DNA of 64,000 nucleotides from Coriolopsis trogii (GCA_020543525.1 JAHYIO010000004.1:1-64000); one strand, 5' to 3'. Numbered from the stretch's first letter, positions 34,879-45,796 are shown. Numbers and translations: made by a program. Notes: generated by a model from the letters alone, not told the origin.

Positions 34879-36633
34879 ATGCCTGTCCCAACTCGTCACA
34901 TCATCAAATCGCCTGCAAAATACGCAATCATCGCAGAGACTACTGAAGCGATCTTGGCGGATTCATCCATACCGGACGAGCCTCTAGATCTCCGTGCGCT
35001 GGCTCTCAAGTATCTATTAATTCTCGATCAGCCCGAGCTGGAACAATACAACAGACCGCAATGGGTCCACCGCATCTGGGAATCATTCTCGGATTTCGAT
35101 GCCTGTTCTCAGTCAATGAAGCGCGTGTTCGACGCCATGTATAAGACCGCGACAGAGTTCGGCCTGCAACATGGCGCACGATATATCTCCGCGGCCGTCG
35201 TAGCTTGTGCGAAATTGATGCCTGTGGGGTCAAATATTGTGGACAGTGTGGTTTCAGGCCATGCTGAGTCTCAACCTCCCTTGGGGGCGTCAGCCAATGG
35301 CATCCAGGACTCGGAGCAACTGGCTGCGAACATTGCCCATCTCGCCTCCATATGGGTCGCATATCTCCTCTGGCCATGTGAGTGATTTCCCTGTACTGCC
35401 GCTCCTGCATCCAAACTGGTGTCAATATTGGAACAGTCGTATCGCAATGTATCGTTTTTCGGGACTCGCTCATAGAATACGGCCCTGGAGTCCTGTCTGG
35501 CTATTCGACGCCTACCGCCCGTTCGATTGCCGAGGCACACGCATTGCTGAGTGCTCTACAGACAATGCGAGCTAACGTACGTCGCCTTACACTTGCGTGT
35601 GCTTCTACTCATCATTCACTGACGCCCTCCCAAAATAGATCCTGATGCGTGACATGTACATCTGCAATATTTCACGGGAATTCCAGTGCGCCAACTGGTC
35701 AGAGGACGACGCATGCAGAGAGGCCGAGATCCTTCACTTGCAGGGCGACTGCAAGGGGATCGGTCGTCCCAGCAATCTCAGAGTCGCGTACGCGATCCCC
35801 CGTTGTCTCGTCTTTGAACCCGACCCGGAACTCTTTCCTACGATAGTCGTTTCGTGAAAGCACAATTCCATGGACGCCTTCTGACTCAGTTCCTCTCGCA
35901 ACGACACGACGTGGGTACCCACTCGAGCAGTCAACATCTCGGCGTGCAACAACACTCGACATCATGCAACACTTTCTCAACCCACCACCAGGTGTACTCG
36001 CCTCGCTTGCGCACAAAGTCGACGACCCGTCCGATGGCATCCTGATGTCGCCTTACGTCCTGCGCGAGTATCAAGAAGGACTCTCGTGGTCCCTCTACCC
36101 AAGTCCCAGTGGGGTAAGTGCTCTGCACACTCTCGCTTGCTGAATGGATCTAGTCATTTCGGTTCACCAAAACACATTCACTGACGGCCCACGCAGGCAT
36201 CCAACGAATACACGGCTGTGGGCCACGCGGTCCCCGGCCTCCGAGAATGACCTACATGTCACTCTCCCGCTGTCCTGAAACGATAACATCCGTCGACCAC
36301 AACGAAGAGGTCCGCACTCGACTGGCCATGGCTATGGCCGTCGGGAGCGAATCGGGGACCAGCGGAGGGGACACTGGAACGGCAAGCACCACTCCCTGTA
36401 AGCAAGATGTCGCCTTGCCCAACCCTGCGTTCTTCCGGATGAGGACAGCAGTCGCAAACGTTCTGCGTATCAGTGCGATGAACTGCCTGCTCGTTCGGGT
36501 ACAGCTGTTGCGGAACCAATACGATGATGTGCACGAGTCTACTACACCGAGCGCAAGGCCGTACGGAGATGACTTGATGAGGGGAATCGTGACCGACGAT
36601 GGGCATCGGGAGAGCTGCGTAGCTCACTGTTGA
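34879..36633 (+). pseudogene. HNH-endonuclease-like family gene, copy 1, probably frameshifted
   Basis: Exons: 34879-35377, 35437-35576, 35639-35845, about 35931-36113, then 36197-36633. The first exon (helical, YISAAVVACAKL...LLWPC) matches copy 2. The third exon carries the start of an HNH-like core: MRDMYICNISREF and LRVAYAIPRCLVF, where relatives have an AHIIP-type histidine motif, so the first catalytic His appears replaced by Tyr. The last exon starts in frame as ASNEYTAVGHAVPGL and meets TGA. One frame over it continues MTYMSLSRCPETITSVDHNE and ALPNPAFFRMRTAVANV, matching copies 2 and 3. This implies a 1-nt shift at about 36240-36247. The donor after 35845 (GTCGTT) is also weak. Either it is a recent pseudogene or an unusual splice restores the frame. 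Confidence 0.6.
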
Positions 36634-36656
36634 TGTTTGCTACACCGCGCGTGCTA

Positions 36657-37771
36657 CTAAGTGCTCCAGGGGCCATCCACGGACAACGCTAGACCATTGT
36701 CGGATGGCTTGAGCTCGTCCATGATCTTCATCAGGGCCGCCACCGACTGCTCTGGACTCAACACCTTCACGGACACCGTCGATGGACTAGTTATATCCTC
36801 GACTATCTTCTGCATAGCGGCTTCTACCTTCGCGTCGATGCCTGCCAGCGATGCGTATACAACATGTCAGTAAATAGTCCACCAACTGCCTGTATCAAGC
36901 TCAAGAGACCTGATCTATCGAACGTCTGCGACGTGTCGACCGTTCCCGGACAGACAGTCACGACCGCAAACCCTTCGTCCTTGAGCTTGACGGCCCATTT
37001 GGCAGTGGCAGTGATCACAGCAGCTTTCGTGATGCCGTACGCGGCCATATTGGCAATGGAGAATGTGCGGACGGAGGACGGGTCACCGCCACGGCTGCCG
37101 AGCACGATGACCTTCTTCAGTGTCGCCGAGGACGCACGGAGGAGAGGGAGGAATGCGGAGACGCTGTGTATGACTCCCAGGACGTTGACCGTGAACTGGC
37201 AACTGGCCATCAATGGGCCGACTCAAGACCAGACCTCGGCTTGAGACTTACCGCCTTGACCAAATCAGCATCAAGGGCGTCCATATCGGGACTGCATCGT
37301 CGTCAGGAGTCGCACCTATAGGAAGTCAGATTGGGAGATGCGTACAAGTCATCGTATCCCTGAAAGAGAGTCCCCAGATCCATGCGGGCGGCAACGTGTA
37401 CGAGAACGTCCAGCTTCCCACCGGTGACAGCAGAGAGCTCTCGAGCGGCGTGCTGTAGATAGTGGCAGGGAAGCCGCCAGTCGGTGAGGAGCACGGGATA
37501 AGAATGATGCCACGGACCTGGAGCGAGCTGTAGTCCTCCACATCGCCGGCGACGACATGGACGTTGTGCAAGCCATCAATAGCGGAGTGTAGGTGAGACG
37601 CTGAGGAGGGGCTGCGCACAACAGCGAAGACGGTCGAGTGCGGACGGGTAGCCTGAGGGTGGTCACGAATCAACGACAATAAGCCGTAACAGTTGGCAAA
37701 CAGCTCACTAGTTGGCGAACATATTCAAGCCCAATACCCCTCGACGCGCCAACAACGGCGTAGGAAGTCAT
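36657..37771 (-). CDS. Short-chain dehydrogenase/reductase, copy 1, 271 aa
   Basis: Six exons: 37771-37709, 37652-37518, 37452-37346, 37291-37252, 37195-36910, 36841-36657 (816 nt, phases match). Rossmann motif GASRGIGLEYVRQL gives the GxxxGxG nucleotide-binding site. VAGDVEDYSS supplies the acidic residue after beta-3, VNVLG the structural Asn, and AYGITKAA the catalytic YxxxK. A GSRGG segment could supply the active-site Ser. CPGTVDT follows as in classical SDRs. It is an NAD(P)-dependent oxidoreductase of unknown substrate, closest in layout to sniffer/C-factor-type carbonyl reductases. Donors at exons 2 and 5 (GTCCGT, GTCTCT) are unusual but required by phase and by comparison with copies 2 and 3. 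A TATA-like TTTATATA lies at 37828-37835 on the minus strand. Confidence 0.87.
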
Positions 37772-38545
37772 GATCGGAGCGAGATGCGAGTGTGGGGGAG
37801 GCTCGGATTCATTGCCACCCCTCCAGGTATATAAAGGGACTCGTTGACGTGCATATCCGTCCGGCACGTGTAAGGCAGCATAGTGTAATGGGAGGCCCTC
37901 TGCTAAATCCAGGATCAGCGTATCATAAACAGGGCTCAAATCGAGCTATGTATTCACCACCGCTAAACCACACTCGCAGGAGGGGGCCGCCAGTTACGTC
38001 AGGCTTCTGCGCCTGTGTCAGATGATATGGCCTTCAATGAGTCGCCCCGAATACGGATTCCTCCTTCTAGAACGGTACCCTCGCGTACTTTATTCTGCTG
38101 CAACTGGCAGAATTGCGTTTTGGGAGGATGTAAGTGATAAAGGTAGGGGCATCAGGAAGTTCGTGCAAGAGCACCGGAGTTGAATGGGGCTAGTAGACAA
38201 ACGATGCCAAATAGCAGCATGCGACTACGGGCGGCGGGCGCTACGGCACAAGTCACGGTACTCTGATCAAGCACTATGTAAGTAGTCACTACGAGTCAGA
38301 GTACTCAGCACTACTCAGACACATTGTGTTGTTCGTGTGTACTTACTCTGCACCTTTTTCTGCAGTTCACTCGCAGGCATAGGTTAATCACCGGCGAGCG
38401 AGCTCAGCTCACGCACTCACATGATGTTCAATATCCGGCGGCAGACCAACAGAGACATCCGACGGGCCGACAGAGTCGCTCCCTTTCGCGATCAATCCCG
38501 AGTCGTTTGCGCTTACACTCCTCCCGTCACCACCACCAGCCCCGA
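37772..38545. other. Divergent intergenic region between SDR 1 and HNH-like copy 2
   Basis: 774 bp with the TATA-like element of SDR 1 near 37830 and no supported ORF. The long ORF frame into copy 2 extends upstream of its ATG without another good start. Confidence 0.5.
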
Positions 38546-40268
38546 ATGTCTGCCATTGACTATGATTTGATAGCACAAGTCACAGGAACCATACTCGCGG
38601 ATCGCAGCATCTCAGACGGACGCCTTCAGTCCCAGGCTCTCGAACTCTTGCAAGTTCTTGACCACCCCAAGTTCGCATTCTACAATCTGCCGAACTGGAT
38701 CAAGCACAGCTCCTATGGCTTTCTGGATCAAGACGAGCTTACAGTCAGAGGCGTACTCAACGCCATGCACCATACTGCTGCTGAGATGCACATGCAGCGC
38801 GGTCAACGGTACGTCTCCGCCGCCATATGTGCCTGCGCTCGGCTCGCGGCCGTCAACACGAGTGACACGGGTGCTCTCCCGCAACATCGTTCGATGGAGG
38901 AAGAACGGCTGGCTGCCAATCTTGGATATCTTGCTACTTCCTGGATAGCCTATCTTATATGGCCCTGTGCGTGAGCTGATAGCCTTGCGCTCACATGGCT
39001 CGCTAATATGAGCGTTTCCTTGCAGTTGTCACGCTCAATCTAACATACTCCAATCATTGGTCAGGATGGACGCCAACCTCTCCAACTGCAGGGGGTACCT
39101 GGACAGGTCGTGCAACACCGTTAGAGTGTACCACTCCGATCGCAGAACATCGCAACATCAACGAGATCGTGTCGGAAGACCTCGTTGTGGACCTCTGGTA
39201 TACGTCCTTCGCTGTCGATGCGGACTACAATTGTGTGGCCAGAGGACATACGATAAAGGACGTACGTATGCATCTATACTTGTATGGGACAACCTCTGAC
39301 TGCTTCGTGCTTGGTTTCGCAGGTGGCGCGCCGCGAGAAGTACATGTGTTGCGTCTCAGGATCCGTGCAACCTTGCTTGAAGGCCCGCAAAGTCCATGGT
39401 CAATATATAGAAGCCATCGATCAACAAGCGTCCCGCATTGTGAAGCTCGCTGCATTGAAGTCGCACGGAAAACTCGATCCTGAGGACGCCGAGTCTGAGG
39501 TGAACATCTGCATACCGACTTTCTGATATCATGCGCTAACTGAGATGCCGTGTACTCGCACAGGCGCGCTCTCGACAGCGGACTTTCGACATCCTGCAAC
39601 ACTTTTGTGAGCTCCCGGATGACTTCTTCGCAAACTCTGCCAAGATCGAGGGCGCAACGAACTGTCTTCTTATCAATATTGCTCTACACCTCCCCTTCCA
39701 ACGCCATGAGTGGTCTCTGCGGCCTGTCAATGTACGTTCCGATGATCATATCATATCTCGTGGTTCTGACCCAGGCATCAAGCATGCCGACAGGGACAAT
39801 CACACGTACAGGATCGTCATGCACGCCGACCACGACTTTGCTGGCCTGCGTCACTCTCAGCCTCGAACTATCACCTTCGTAGACCACAGCGCAGAAGTCG
39901 ATGCCAAGTCAGCGGAATTTGACGCAAAGCACGGTATCCCACTCGACGACTCAGAGTGTGATCGACTGGGAGGGCCCGTCTCTCTCCCCGACCGCGACCT
40001 TCTCCGGATCAACTCTGCTATCGCAAGCGTCAAGTATCTGAGCCGATCGTTCTATGTGTTTGAATGGATGGAGAGTCGGGCTTGCCGTGAATACGCGTGG
40101 AGGTGTGATGGCTCGGATGATGACTTGCATGGCTCTTCGGCCAACGATGATGAGATCGCTCGTCCGCCGCTGCCTGGCTTGTCGGGCGCGAGCTTCATGA
40201 AATGGGTAGCGGACACCGAGTCGTGGGTTCTCAAGAACAAGGGCGTACAGGCGGACCAACTCGGATAA
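38546..40268 (+). CDS. HNH-endonuclease-like family protein, copy 2, about 495 aa
   Basis: Exons: 38546-38966, 39026-39261, 39323-39499, 39564-39731, 39783-40268. The last intron (39732-39782, 51 nt, GTACGT...ATCAAG) is placed by analogy with copies 1 and 3. Reading through it stays open and would give 512 aa. The N-terminal helical domain (RYVSAAICACARLAA...LIWP) is shared with copy 1. The core holds VARREKYMCCVSGS, then NIALHLPFQRHEWSL, matching the beginning and third motif of fungal HNH nucleases. The AHIIP-type His motif is not visible and the usual FD after the last His is FQ, so catalysis is doubtful. The C-terminal block SLPDRDLLRINSAIASVKYL is diagnostic of the family. Function is unknown. 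Related multicopy HNH families are common in Agaricomycetes. Confidence 0.75.
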
Positions 40269-40669
40269 AGGCGTGTCTTCTTATATATCGATTCTCTACA
40301 GGCCGTCGTGCGAAACATTCGGGTGCCGTTTGGTGCGTACATGAAGGAGCAATGAGTAGGCGCAAGTCACTCGAGATACACACACATCCTTGGTCTCCCA
40401 CTTTTCCTCATGAGTATCCGCTTGTCTTCGCGCTATCTAGGTGTTACTGATGCACGTGTCCCTCGCGAGAACAGCATCGGGCGGCTCGAAATGAGGGCTG
40501 AAGATCATCTCATAAAGGTATGGTCTCCAGTAACAGTTACAACGCGTCGCAACAAGGACCTCAGTCGGCTACCTTGAAGTATCGGATTGTCACCACCACC
40601 CACCACAGCGACGAGACAACAACTCCTGAGCCGCGCTCCAGCCTCTCATCCAAACCCCTGCCTATTCCT
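40269..40669. other. Convergent intergenic spacer
   Basis: 400 bp between the stop codons of HNH-like copy 2 and the small secreted protein. No ORF, repeat or RNA gene was seen. Confidence 0.5.
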
Positions 40670-41002
40670 TCAAGCCGTGATGGTGAGCGTTCCAGAGGCA
40701 TTGCCGTCTTGGCAGCTAATGGCGCTCCAGAGGAACCAGTCGCCGTGGAAGCTCTGGTCGTTCGCCGCCTCCTGAGCGAGGCAGTCCTTGACGGCCTGAT
40801 CCACGTTGGTGAAGCTGACGCACATGACGCCCTGTGTGGTCGCAGTGTGGCATCCGCCGTTGGCGTTGATGAGCGGCAGGGCCGCGGCGGCGGGAGAGTT
40901 GACGTCGACCCAGCGGCCGGCGTCGTTGTTGTGCTGGCAGGTGCATGCGGCGGCTCCGGCGCTGAGGGCGGCCAGGACGAGGGAGACGGCGATGAACTGC
41001 AT
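40670..41002 (-). CDS. Small secreted cysteine-rich protein, 110 aa
   Basis: Single coding exon. The first 19-20 residues (MQFIAVSLVLAALSAGAAA) form a strong signal peptide. The mature part of about 90 residues has six cysteines (CTC near its start, then GGC, MC, DC, SC), compatible with three disulfides, and two Trp near WFLW. No Lys/Arg-rich or enzyme motif. The six-Cys spacing does not match the hydrophobin pattern. A probable 5' UTR intron (GTAAGG...CCGCAG, about 41028-41104) and a strong TATA-box lie upstream. This fits an extracellular, possibly cell-wall or effector-like protein; the activity is unknown. Confidence 0.8.
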   Translation of the reverse strand: MQFIAVSLVLAALSAGAAACTCQHNNDAGRWVDVNSPAAAALPLINANGGCHTATTQGVMCVSFTNVDQAVKDCLAQEAANDQSFHGDWFLWSAISCQDGNASGTLTITA

Positions 41003-41180
41003 GATGAAGTTGGAGATACTGGTGTTCTGCGGACAACGGTCAGTGAGTATGCTTGGTAAATCTCCTCAACGAGGTAGGGATAACGAGAGGAGAAGGCCCT
41101 TACCTAGAGAATGATTTGTGGAGGTCTTGGATGGTCGGTGACTGGCTGTTGACTGAGGGTCGCAAGAAACTTGGGTGTCC

Positions 41181-41187
41181 TTTTATA
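41181..41187 (-). promoter_or_regulatory. TATA-box for the small secreted protein
   Basis: TATAAAA on the minus strand, about 180 bp upstream of the ATG. The probable 77-nt UTR intron accounts for much of the distance. The rest of 41188-41837 holds no supported gene. Confidence 0.55.
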
Positions 41188-41837
41188 CTCGTTGCATGAT
41201 GTGAGTTTCCATATGCCACCCCGGCCTGAACGACTAACCATCCCCTAGCGCACCAGCACAGACTGTCATCAACATTGCGGCAGCCACGGCCGGACACGGT
41301 TGGCGTGCACCCAACATGGCTACATTGTATAGAGGCGCGATGATCCGGAGCTGGACCTCGCATTGAGATACAACGTCGAGCCCGCAATGGACGATGGACG
41401 GCAGCGCTTGCAGTCGGATCAGTGGTCAAGTGCGGGTACTTTGACAGGTGTTAGTACCCGTAACAGTCCGCACTTGTCAAATCGGTGAGCCACGGCTAAG
41501 CCGGTAACCATAGGCGAGCACGACTGAATAGCGATATAGAGTCCGGGAAGACACCTCAACACCCTCTCGCACCGCCTCACATTCAATCCTTCCTCTATTC
41601 TTAGCTCCACCAGTAGGGCAAGGCCGAACTTGAGGCGCGTCTTATCTGGGAGCGACGTCCTCCCATTACTCATGAGCGTCCTGGATGCTCCCGCCGCTCC
41701 AGAATGAGCCCAAGTGAGTCGTGACATGGCTATGATCATTCATGTTGCAGAATATACAGCTACACAACTGAGCAAAGTCGTATAGAATCTGCTACACAAG
41801 GACCACTGGGGGCAACAACCCAACATACACTATACCC

Positions 41838-42330
41838 TCACGTGCTCCAATGTCCATTGCTCGCCAGAGCGAGACCGTTGCCAGAAGGGCTCAGCCCATC
41901 GATGAACTTGAGCAGGCCAGCGATCTTCTGGAGTCACCAGCTCGACCCCAATCCCGGATCCTTCACTTCGGGGGAGATCTTCTGCATGTCAGCCTTGCGC
42001 AGGAGGTCAACTGACTCCAGAAGCGACAACAGGACACGTAAATTTCAACCAGCAGAAAAGGGGACGGAGGTTCTACCTACTAGTCTCACCACGAGTGCCT
42101 GTGGTATCCACCAAGCCTGGACCAACCGTCACAATAACGAAGCCCTCGTCCTTGAGCTTGACGGCCCATTTCTTCGTCGCATTGAGGGCGGCCGCCTTGC
42201 TAACGCCATACACCGATATGTGGGCGATGCCCAGTACACGTATCGCTGAGAGGTCCGCGCCTCGCGTACCGAGACAACCTTCTTCAAGCAAGCGGAAGAA
42301 GCACGAAGTAGAAGATTGGAACGCGGTCAT
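41838..42330 (-). pseudogene. Truncated, frameshifted short-chain dehydrogenase
   Basis: The minus strand keeps the SDR active-site region (YGVSKAAALNATKKWAVKLK, then VTVGPGLVDT) and the C-terminal tail ending NGLALASNGHWST with TGA at 41838. The tail needs a frame change between TPED and LLKFIDGL. The N-terminal Rossmann half is absent. The sequence upstream of the break matches DNA beside SDR 3 instead. It is a decayed member of the neighbouring SDR array. Confidence 0.78.
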
Positions 42331-43620
42331 GCAGAAGATTTCCCTATATACTACCTATCATACCACTCGTTCCCGAGTCAAAATTACATGCACGTTCAAC
42401 GATCCAGTACTCCGCATCCCACCCATTGACGGCAAGTAAGACTGCATTGCGGCGGCATACGCGCCGTGCATCAACTAATCAACCGACAGGCGTCGTAGTC
42501 TGCAATCGCGGCGCGTCCTCAAGTGCTCCACCGTCCATCGTATGACAGGGCCAACCCATTGTCGGACGGCTTCAGCTCATCCATGATCTTCAGCAGACGG
42601 CTCACAGACTGCTCCGGGGTCTGTATCTCGGAGGGGGAGGTCTTTTGCATCTCCAACAGTACGTTCTTGAGCTTCTCCGCCTCAGCTAATCATCATCATA
42701 CAGCAACATGCATGAGACATTGTTGGCATGACCCCGACGGATGACAAGCGTGCTCACCGGGATCGGCCTTCGTGTCTGCAGTGTTCACGTACCCGGGACA
42801 GACGGTGACGACAACGAAGCCCTCGTCCTTGAGCTTGACCGCCCATTTCGTCGCGGCGACGAGTGCGGCGGCCTTGGTGATACCGTAGGCAGACATGGCT
42901 GCCACGTTCACGTTGCGGATGAAGACAGGATCGGCACCGCGGGTGCCGACCACCACGATCTTCTTGAGGTTCGCGGTTGAAGCGCGGAGGAGGGGCAAGA
43001 GGGCGGAGATGGCGTGCACGATGCCCAGCGCATTGATCTTGAACTGCTCAGCGTCGCACAGTCAGCGAGAGTCGAGGGTTTGGGAGCTGCGTCCGACGTA
43101 CGGCATCTATCAAGTCTTCATCGAGGGCCTCCATCGACGGGCTTGTAGTGGTGCAGCAGTCAGTGCACACTATTGGTCTTTACGCAACGAGAGCTTACAA
43201 GTCGTCGAAGCCATGCCACATCGTTGCCTCTTCCATGCGCGCCGCGACGTGTATGAGACTGTCCAGTGTTCCGCCCGTGACCGCAGAGATTTGCTGCGCG
43301 GCACGCTGGAGACGAAGCATGTTAGCCAAAGTGGCCGGTGCAACCGTGCAAGCGGCCGGGTGCAGACCTGAAGCGAGGCATAGTCTGCCACATCGCCCGC
43401 GACGACATGGACATTTTTCAATCCCTCGACAGTCGAGTGGAGGAAAGTAGACGTGGCAGGATTCCGGACGACAGCGAAGACCGTCGTGTTCGGTCGTGCA
43501 GCCTATAGCGGGGTGAGTGGGCACACGACTTCCGTGTGACGCATGGCAGGTGCTCACCAATTGACGAACGTACTCAAGGCCGATGCCCCTCGAAGCACCG
43601 ATTATAGCGTAAGAAGGCAT
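42273..43620. repeat. Tandem segmental duplication, unit 1 (with SDR 2); unit 2 is 44461-45808
   Basis: From GACAACCTTCTTCAAGC (42273 and 44461) through the whole SDR gene the two segments align at a constant offset of 2188 bp at the 3' end (about 2176 at the start codon, because introns differ in length). The non-coding part 42273-42518 is over 90% identical to 44461-44706. The duplicated unit is at least 1.35 kb. Confidence 0.85.
42519..43620 (-). CDS. Short-chain dehydrogenase/reductase, copy 2, 265 aa
   Basis: Exons: 43620-43558, 43502-43368, 43305-43199, 43141-43102, 43043-42758, 42685-42519 (798 nt). The exon sizes 63/135/107/40/286 equal those of copies 1 and 3. GASRGIGLEY, VAGDVADYAS, INALG, AYGITKAA and CPGYVNT are the SDR signatures. 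The segment that reads GSRGG in copy 1 is GTRGA here, so the active-site Ser may be Thr. The tail SDNGLALSYDGRWST is shared by the array. It is a cytosolic NAD(P)-dependent oxidoreductase of unknown substrate. A GTATAAA box lies at 43690-43696 on the minus strand. Confidence 0.88.
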
Positions 43621-43689
43621 GGCTGGTGGTCTGCGTGTGTCGAATACAGGTGAAGATGAGGATGTCGTCCCCCAGGATGTAGCGTCCCA

Positions 43690-43696
43690 TTTATAC
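43690..43696 (-). promoter_or_regulatory. TATA-box for SDR copy 2
   Basis: GTATAAA on the minus strand, 70 bp upstream of the ATG. The same box with the same flank (AGCGTC.CAT on the plus strand) is found in front of copy 3 at 45870-45876. Confidence 0.55.
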
Positions 43697-43928
43697 GAAA
43701 CTCGACAGAGAGCTCTGGAAGGCGCTTGTCATCGAAGTACAGTCGGTGCGCGGCTCACCTGCCGATCGGGATTCCAGAGGTTAGACGCCATCTCTAAACA
43801 CTGGGAACACACGAGAGAGGAAAATGACCAATCTTCCGCTCGGAGTTCAAGCCAGAGACCAGCGGGCTTGAGGTGTCTAATGCTCATATGAGCGTCGTGC
43901 CGGACCATGACTCGCTGGAGGGCATCCA

Positions 43929-44178
43929 TACTCAGGCTCCTGCCCATCCGTCTTCTCGGGTTGAGGCCAGAATCTCGAAGGGAAAGGTCGAGCGAGTACA
44001 AGTAGTAAGCGCCTGTTCGATCAGGTCACGTGTCTAAGTGGTGTTGGGCCTCAACCCAACACACTTAGACACGTGACCATCCTCTCTCGACTGTCCGGCG
44101 CTTCTCGACTCAGCCTGTCCCTCGCCTCAGGATTCTGGCCTCAATCCGAGAAGACGGATGGGCAGGAGCCTGATCCAT
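43929..44178. mobile_element. 250-bp nested foldback element between SDR 2 and SDR 3
   Basis: Outer arms: AGGCTCCTGCCCATCCGTCT... (43934-43975) pairs with ...GAGAAGACGGATGGGCAGGAGCCTGAT (44128-44175) over about 48 bp. The inner arm GGTCACGTGTCTAAGTG (44025 on) pairs with CACTTAGACACGTGACC ending at 44078, a near-perfect palindrome around GGGCCTCAACCC. No ORF. It looks like a MITE or foldback insertion, and shares the CACGTGAC motif with the 5793-6427 element. Confidence 0.7.
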
Positions 44179-44302
44179 ACTAAGAAGATGGACGGCAGTA
44201 TCCAGACACGTGACGGCAACTCGTCTTTGCCCGAGGCCCAGGGAGTCACCAACGGACTTCGCGCATAATAGGGGCTGAGCGACCGCCCTGACTGCAGAGT
44301 CT

Positions 44303-44457
44303 GAGGACGGTCACTCCGTCGTGGAGCATGCTGTAATGTACAACGGCCCTCGGGAGGCAAAACTCAGGTACTCAACAGGGCATCCACGGTCAAAATATCC
44401 AACACGGGACGGCTTCGTCCCACTACTTAGATTCGGATCACTTCGACGTAACGAGAC
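44303..44457 (+). repeat. Dispersed repeat, copy 2 (beside SDR 3)
   Basis: Second copy of the PMS1-intron repeat (33660-33816). Its right end abuts decayed SDR sequence whose minus strand reads LRASPAGLKKVV, so it appears to have inserted into, or recombined with, an SDR relic. Confidence 0.8.
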
Positions 44458-44706
44458 GAAGACAACCTTCTTCAAGCCGGCGGGAGAAGCACGAAGTAGA
44501 AGATTGGAACGCGGTCATGCAGAAGAGTTCCCTATATACTACCTATCATACCACTCGTTCCCGAGTCAAAATTACATGCACGTTCAACAATCCACTACTC
44601 CGCATCTCACCCATTGACGGCAAGTAAGATTGCATTGCGGCGACATACGCGCCGTGCACCAACAAATCAACTTACAGGCGTTGCAATCTGCAATCGCGGC
44701 ACGTCC

Positions 44707-45796
44707 TCAAGTACTCCATCGTCCATCGTATGACAGGGCCAGCCCATTGTCGGACGGCTTCAGCTCATCCATGATCTTCAGCAGACGGCTCACAGACTGC
44801 TCCGGCGTCTGGAACTCGGAGGGGAAAGAGTTTTGCATCTCCAGAAGTTCGTTCTTTAGCTTCTCCGCCTCGGCTGATAACACACGGTAGCATGTCTCAG
44901 ACCTTGTTCACGTTACTCAAGGGGATGACGAGCGTGCTTACCGGAATCAGCCTTCGTGTCTGCAGTGTCCACGTACCCGGGACAGACGGTGACGACGACG
45001 AAGCCCTCGTCCTTGAGCTTGACCGCCCATTTCGTCGCCACGACGAGTGCAGCGGCCTTCGTGATTCCATAGGCGGACATAGCTGCCATACCTGTGTTAC
45101 GGATAAAGAGTGGGTCAGCACCACGGGTGCCGACCACCACGATCTTCTTGAGGGTTGCAGTCGAAGCACGCAGGAGGGGCAAGAACGCAGAGATGGCGTG
45201 CACGATGCCTAGCGCGTTGATCTTGAACTGCTCAATTTCGCATGATCAGCGAGTATCAGAAGCTCCTGAGCTGCGTCTGACGTACGGCATCGACCAAGTC
45301 TTTGTCGAGGGCATCCATCGACGGGCTGGTAGTGATGCAGTAGTCAGTCCATGGTATCGACTATCTGTAGAGCGGCAGCTTACAAGTCGTCAAATCCATG
45401 CCACATTGTTGCCTCTTCCATGCGCGCCGCGACGTGTATGAGACTGTCCAGCGTTCCGCCCGTGACTGCAGAGATGTGTTGCGCGGCACGCTGTAAACGA
45501 GGAATATCAGCGAAAGTAGCTGGCGCAACGTCAGTCACCGCGTGCAGACCTCCAGCGAGGCATAATCTGCCACATCTCCCGCGACGACATGGACGTTCTT
45601 CTGCCCCTCGATGGCTGAGTGGAGGAAAGTGGACGTGACAGGATTCCGGACGACAGCGAAGACTGTCGTGTTTGGTCGCGCAGCCTATAACAACGTCAGT
45701 CAACACCTCACTTCTGTACGCCAGAAAGCTCACCAGTTGACGGACGTACTCGAGGCCTATGCCCCTCGAAGCACCGATCACAGCGTAAGAAGCCAT
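44707..45796 (-). CDS. Short-chain dehydrogenase/reductase, copy 3, 265 aa
   Basis: Exons: 45796-45734, 45684-45550, 45490-45384, 45325-45286, 45227-44942, 44873-44707. Exon sizes are identical to copy 2. It starts MASYAVIGASRGIGLEYVRQ. The nucleotide-binding, Asn, Tyr-Lys and tail motifs agree with copy 2, including GTRGA in place of GSRGG. It is a paralogue from a tandem duplication, with introns more diverged than exons, which argues that the protein is kept under selection. The substrate is unknown. Confidence 0.88.
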
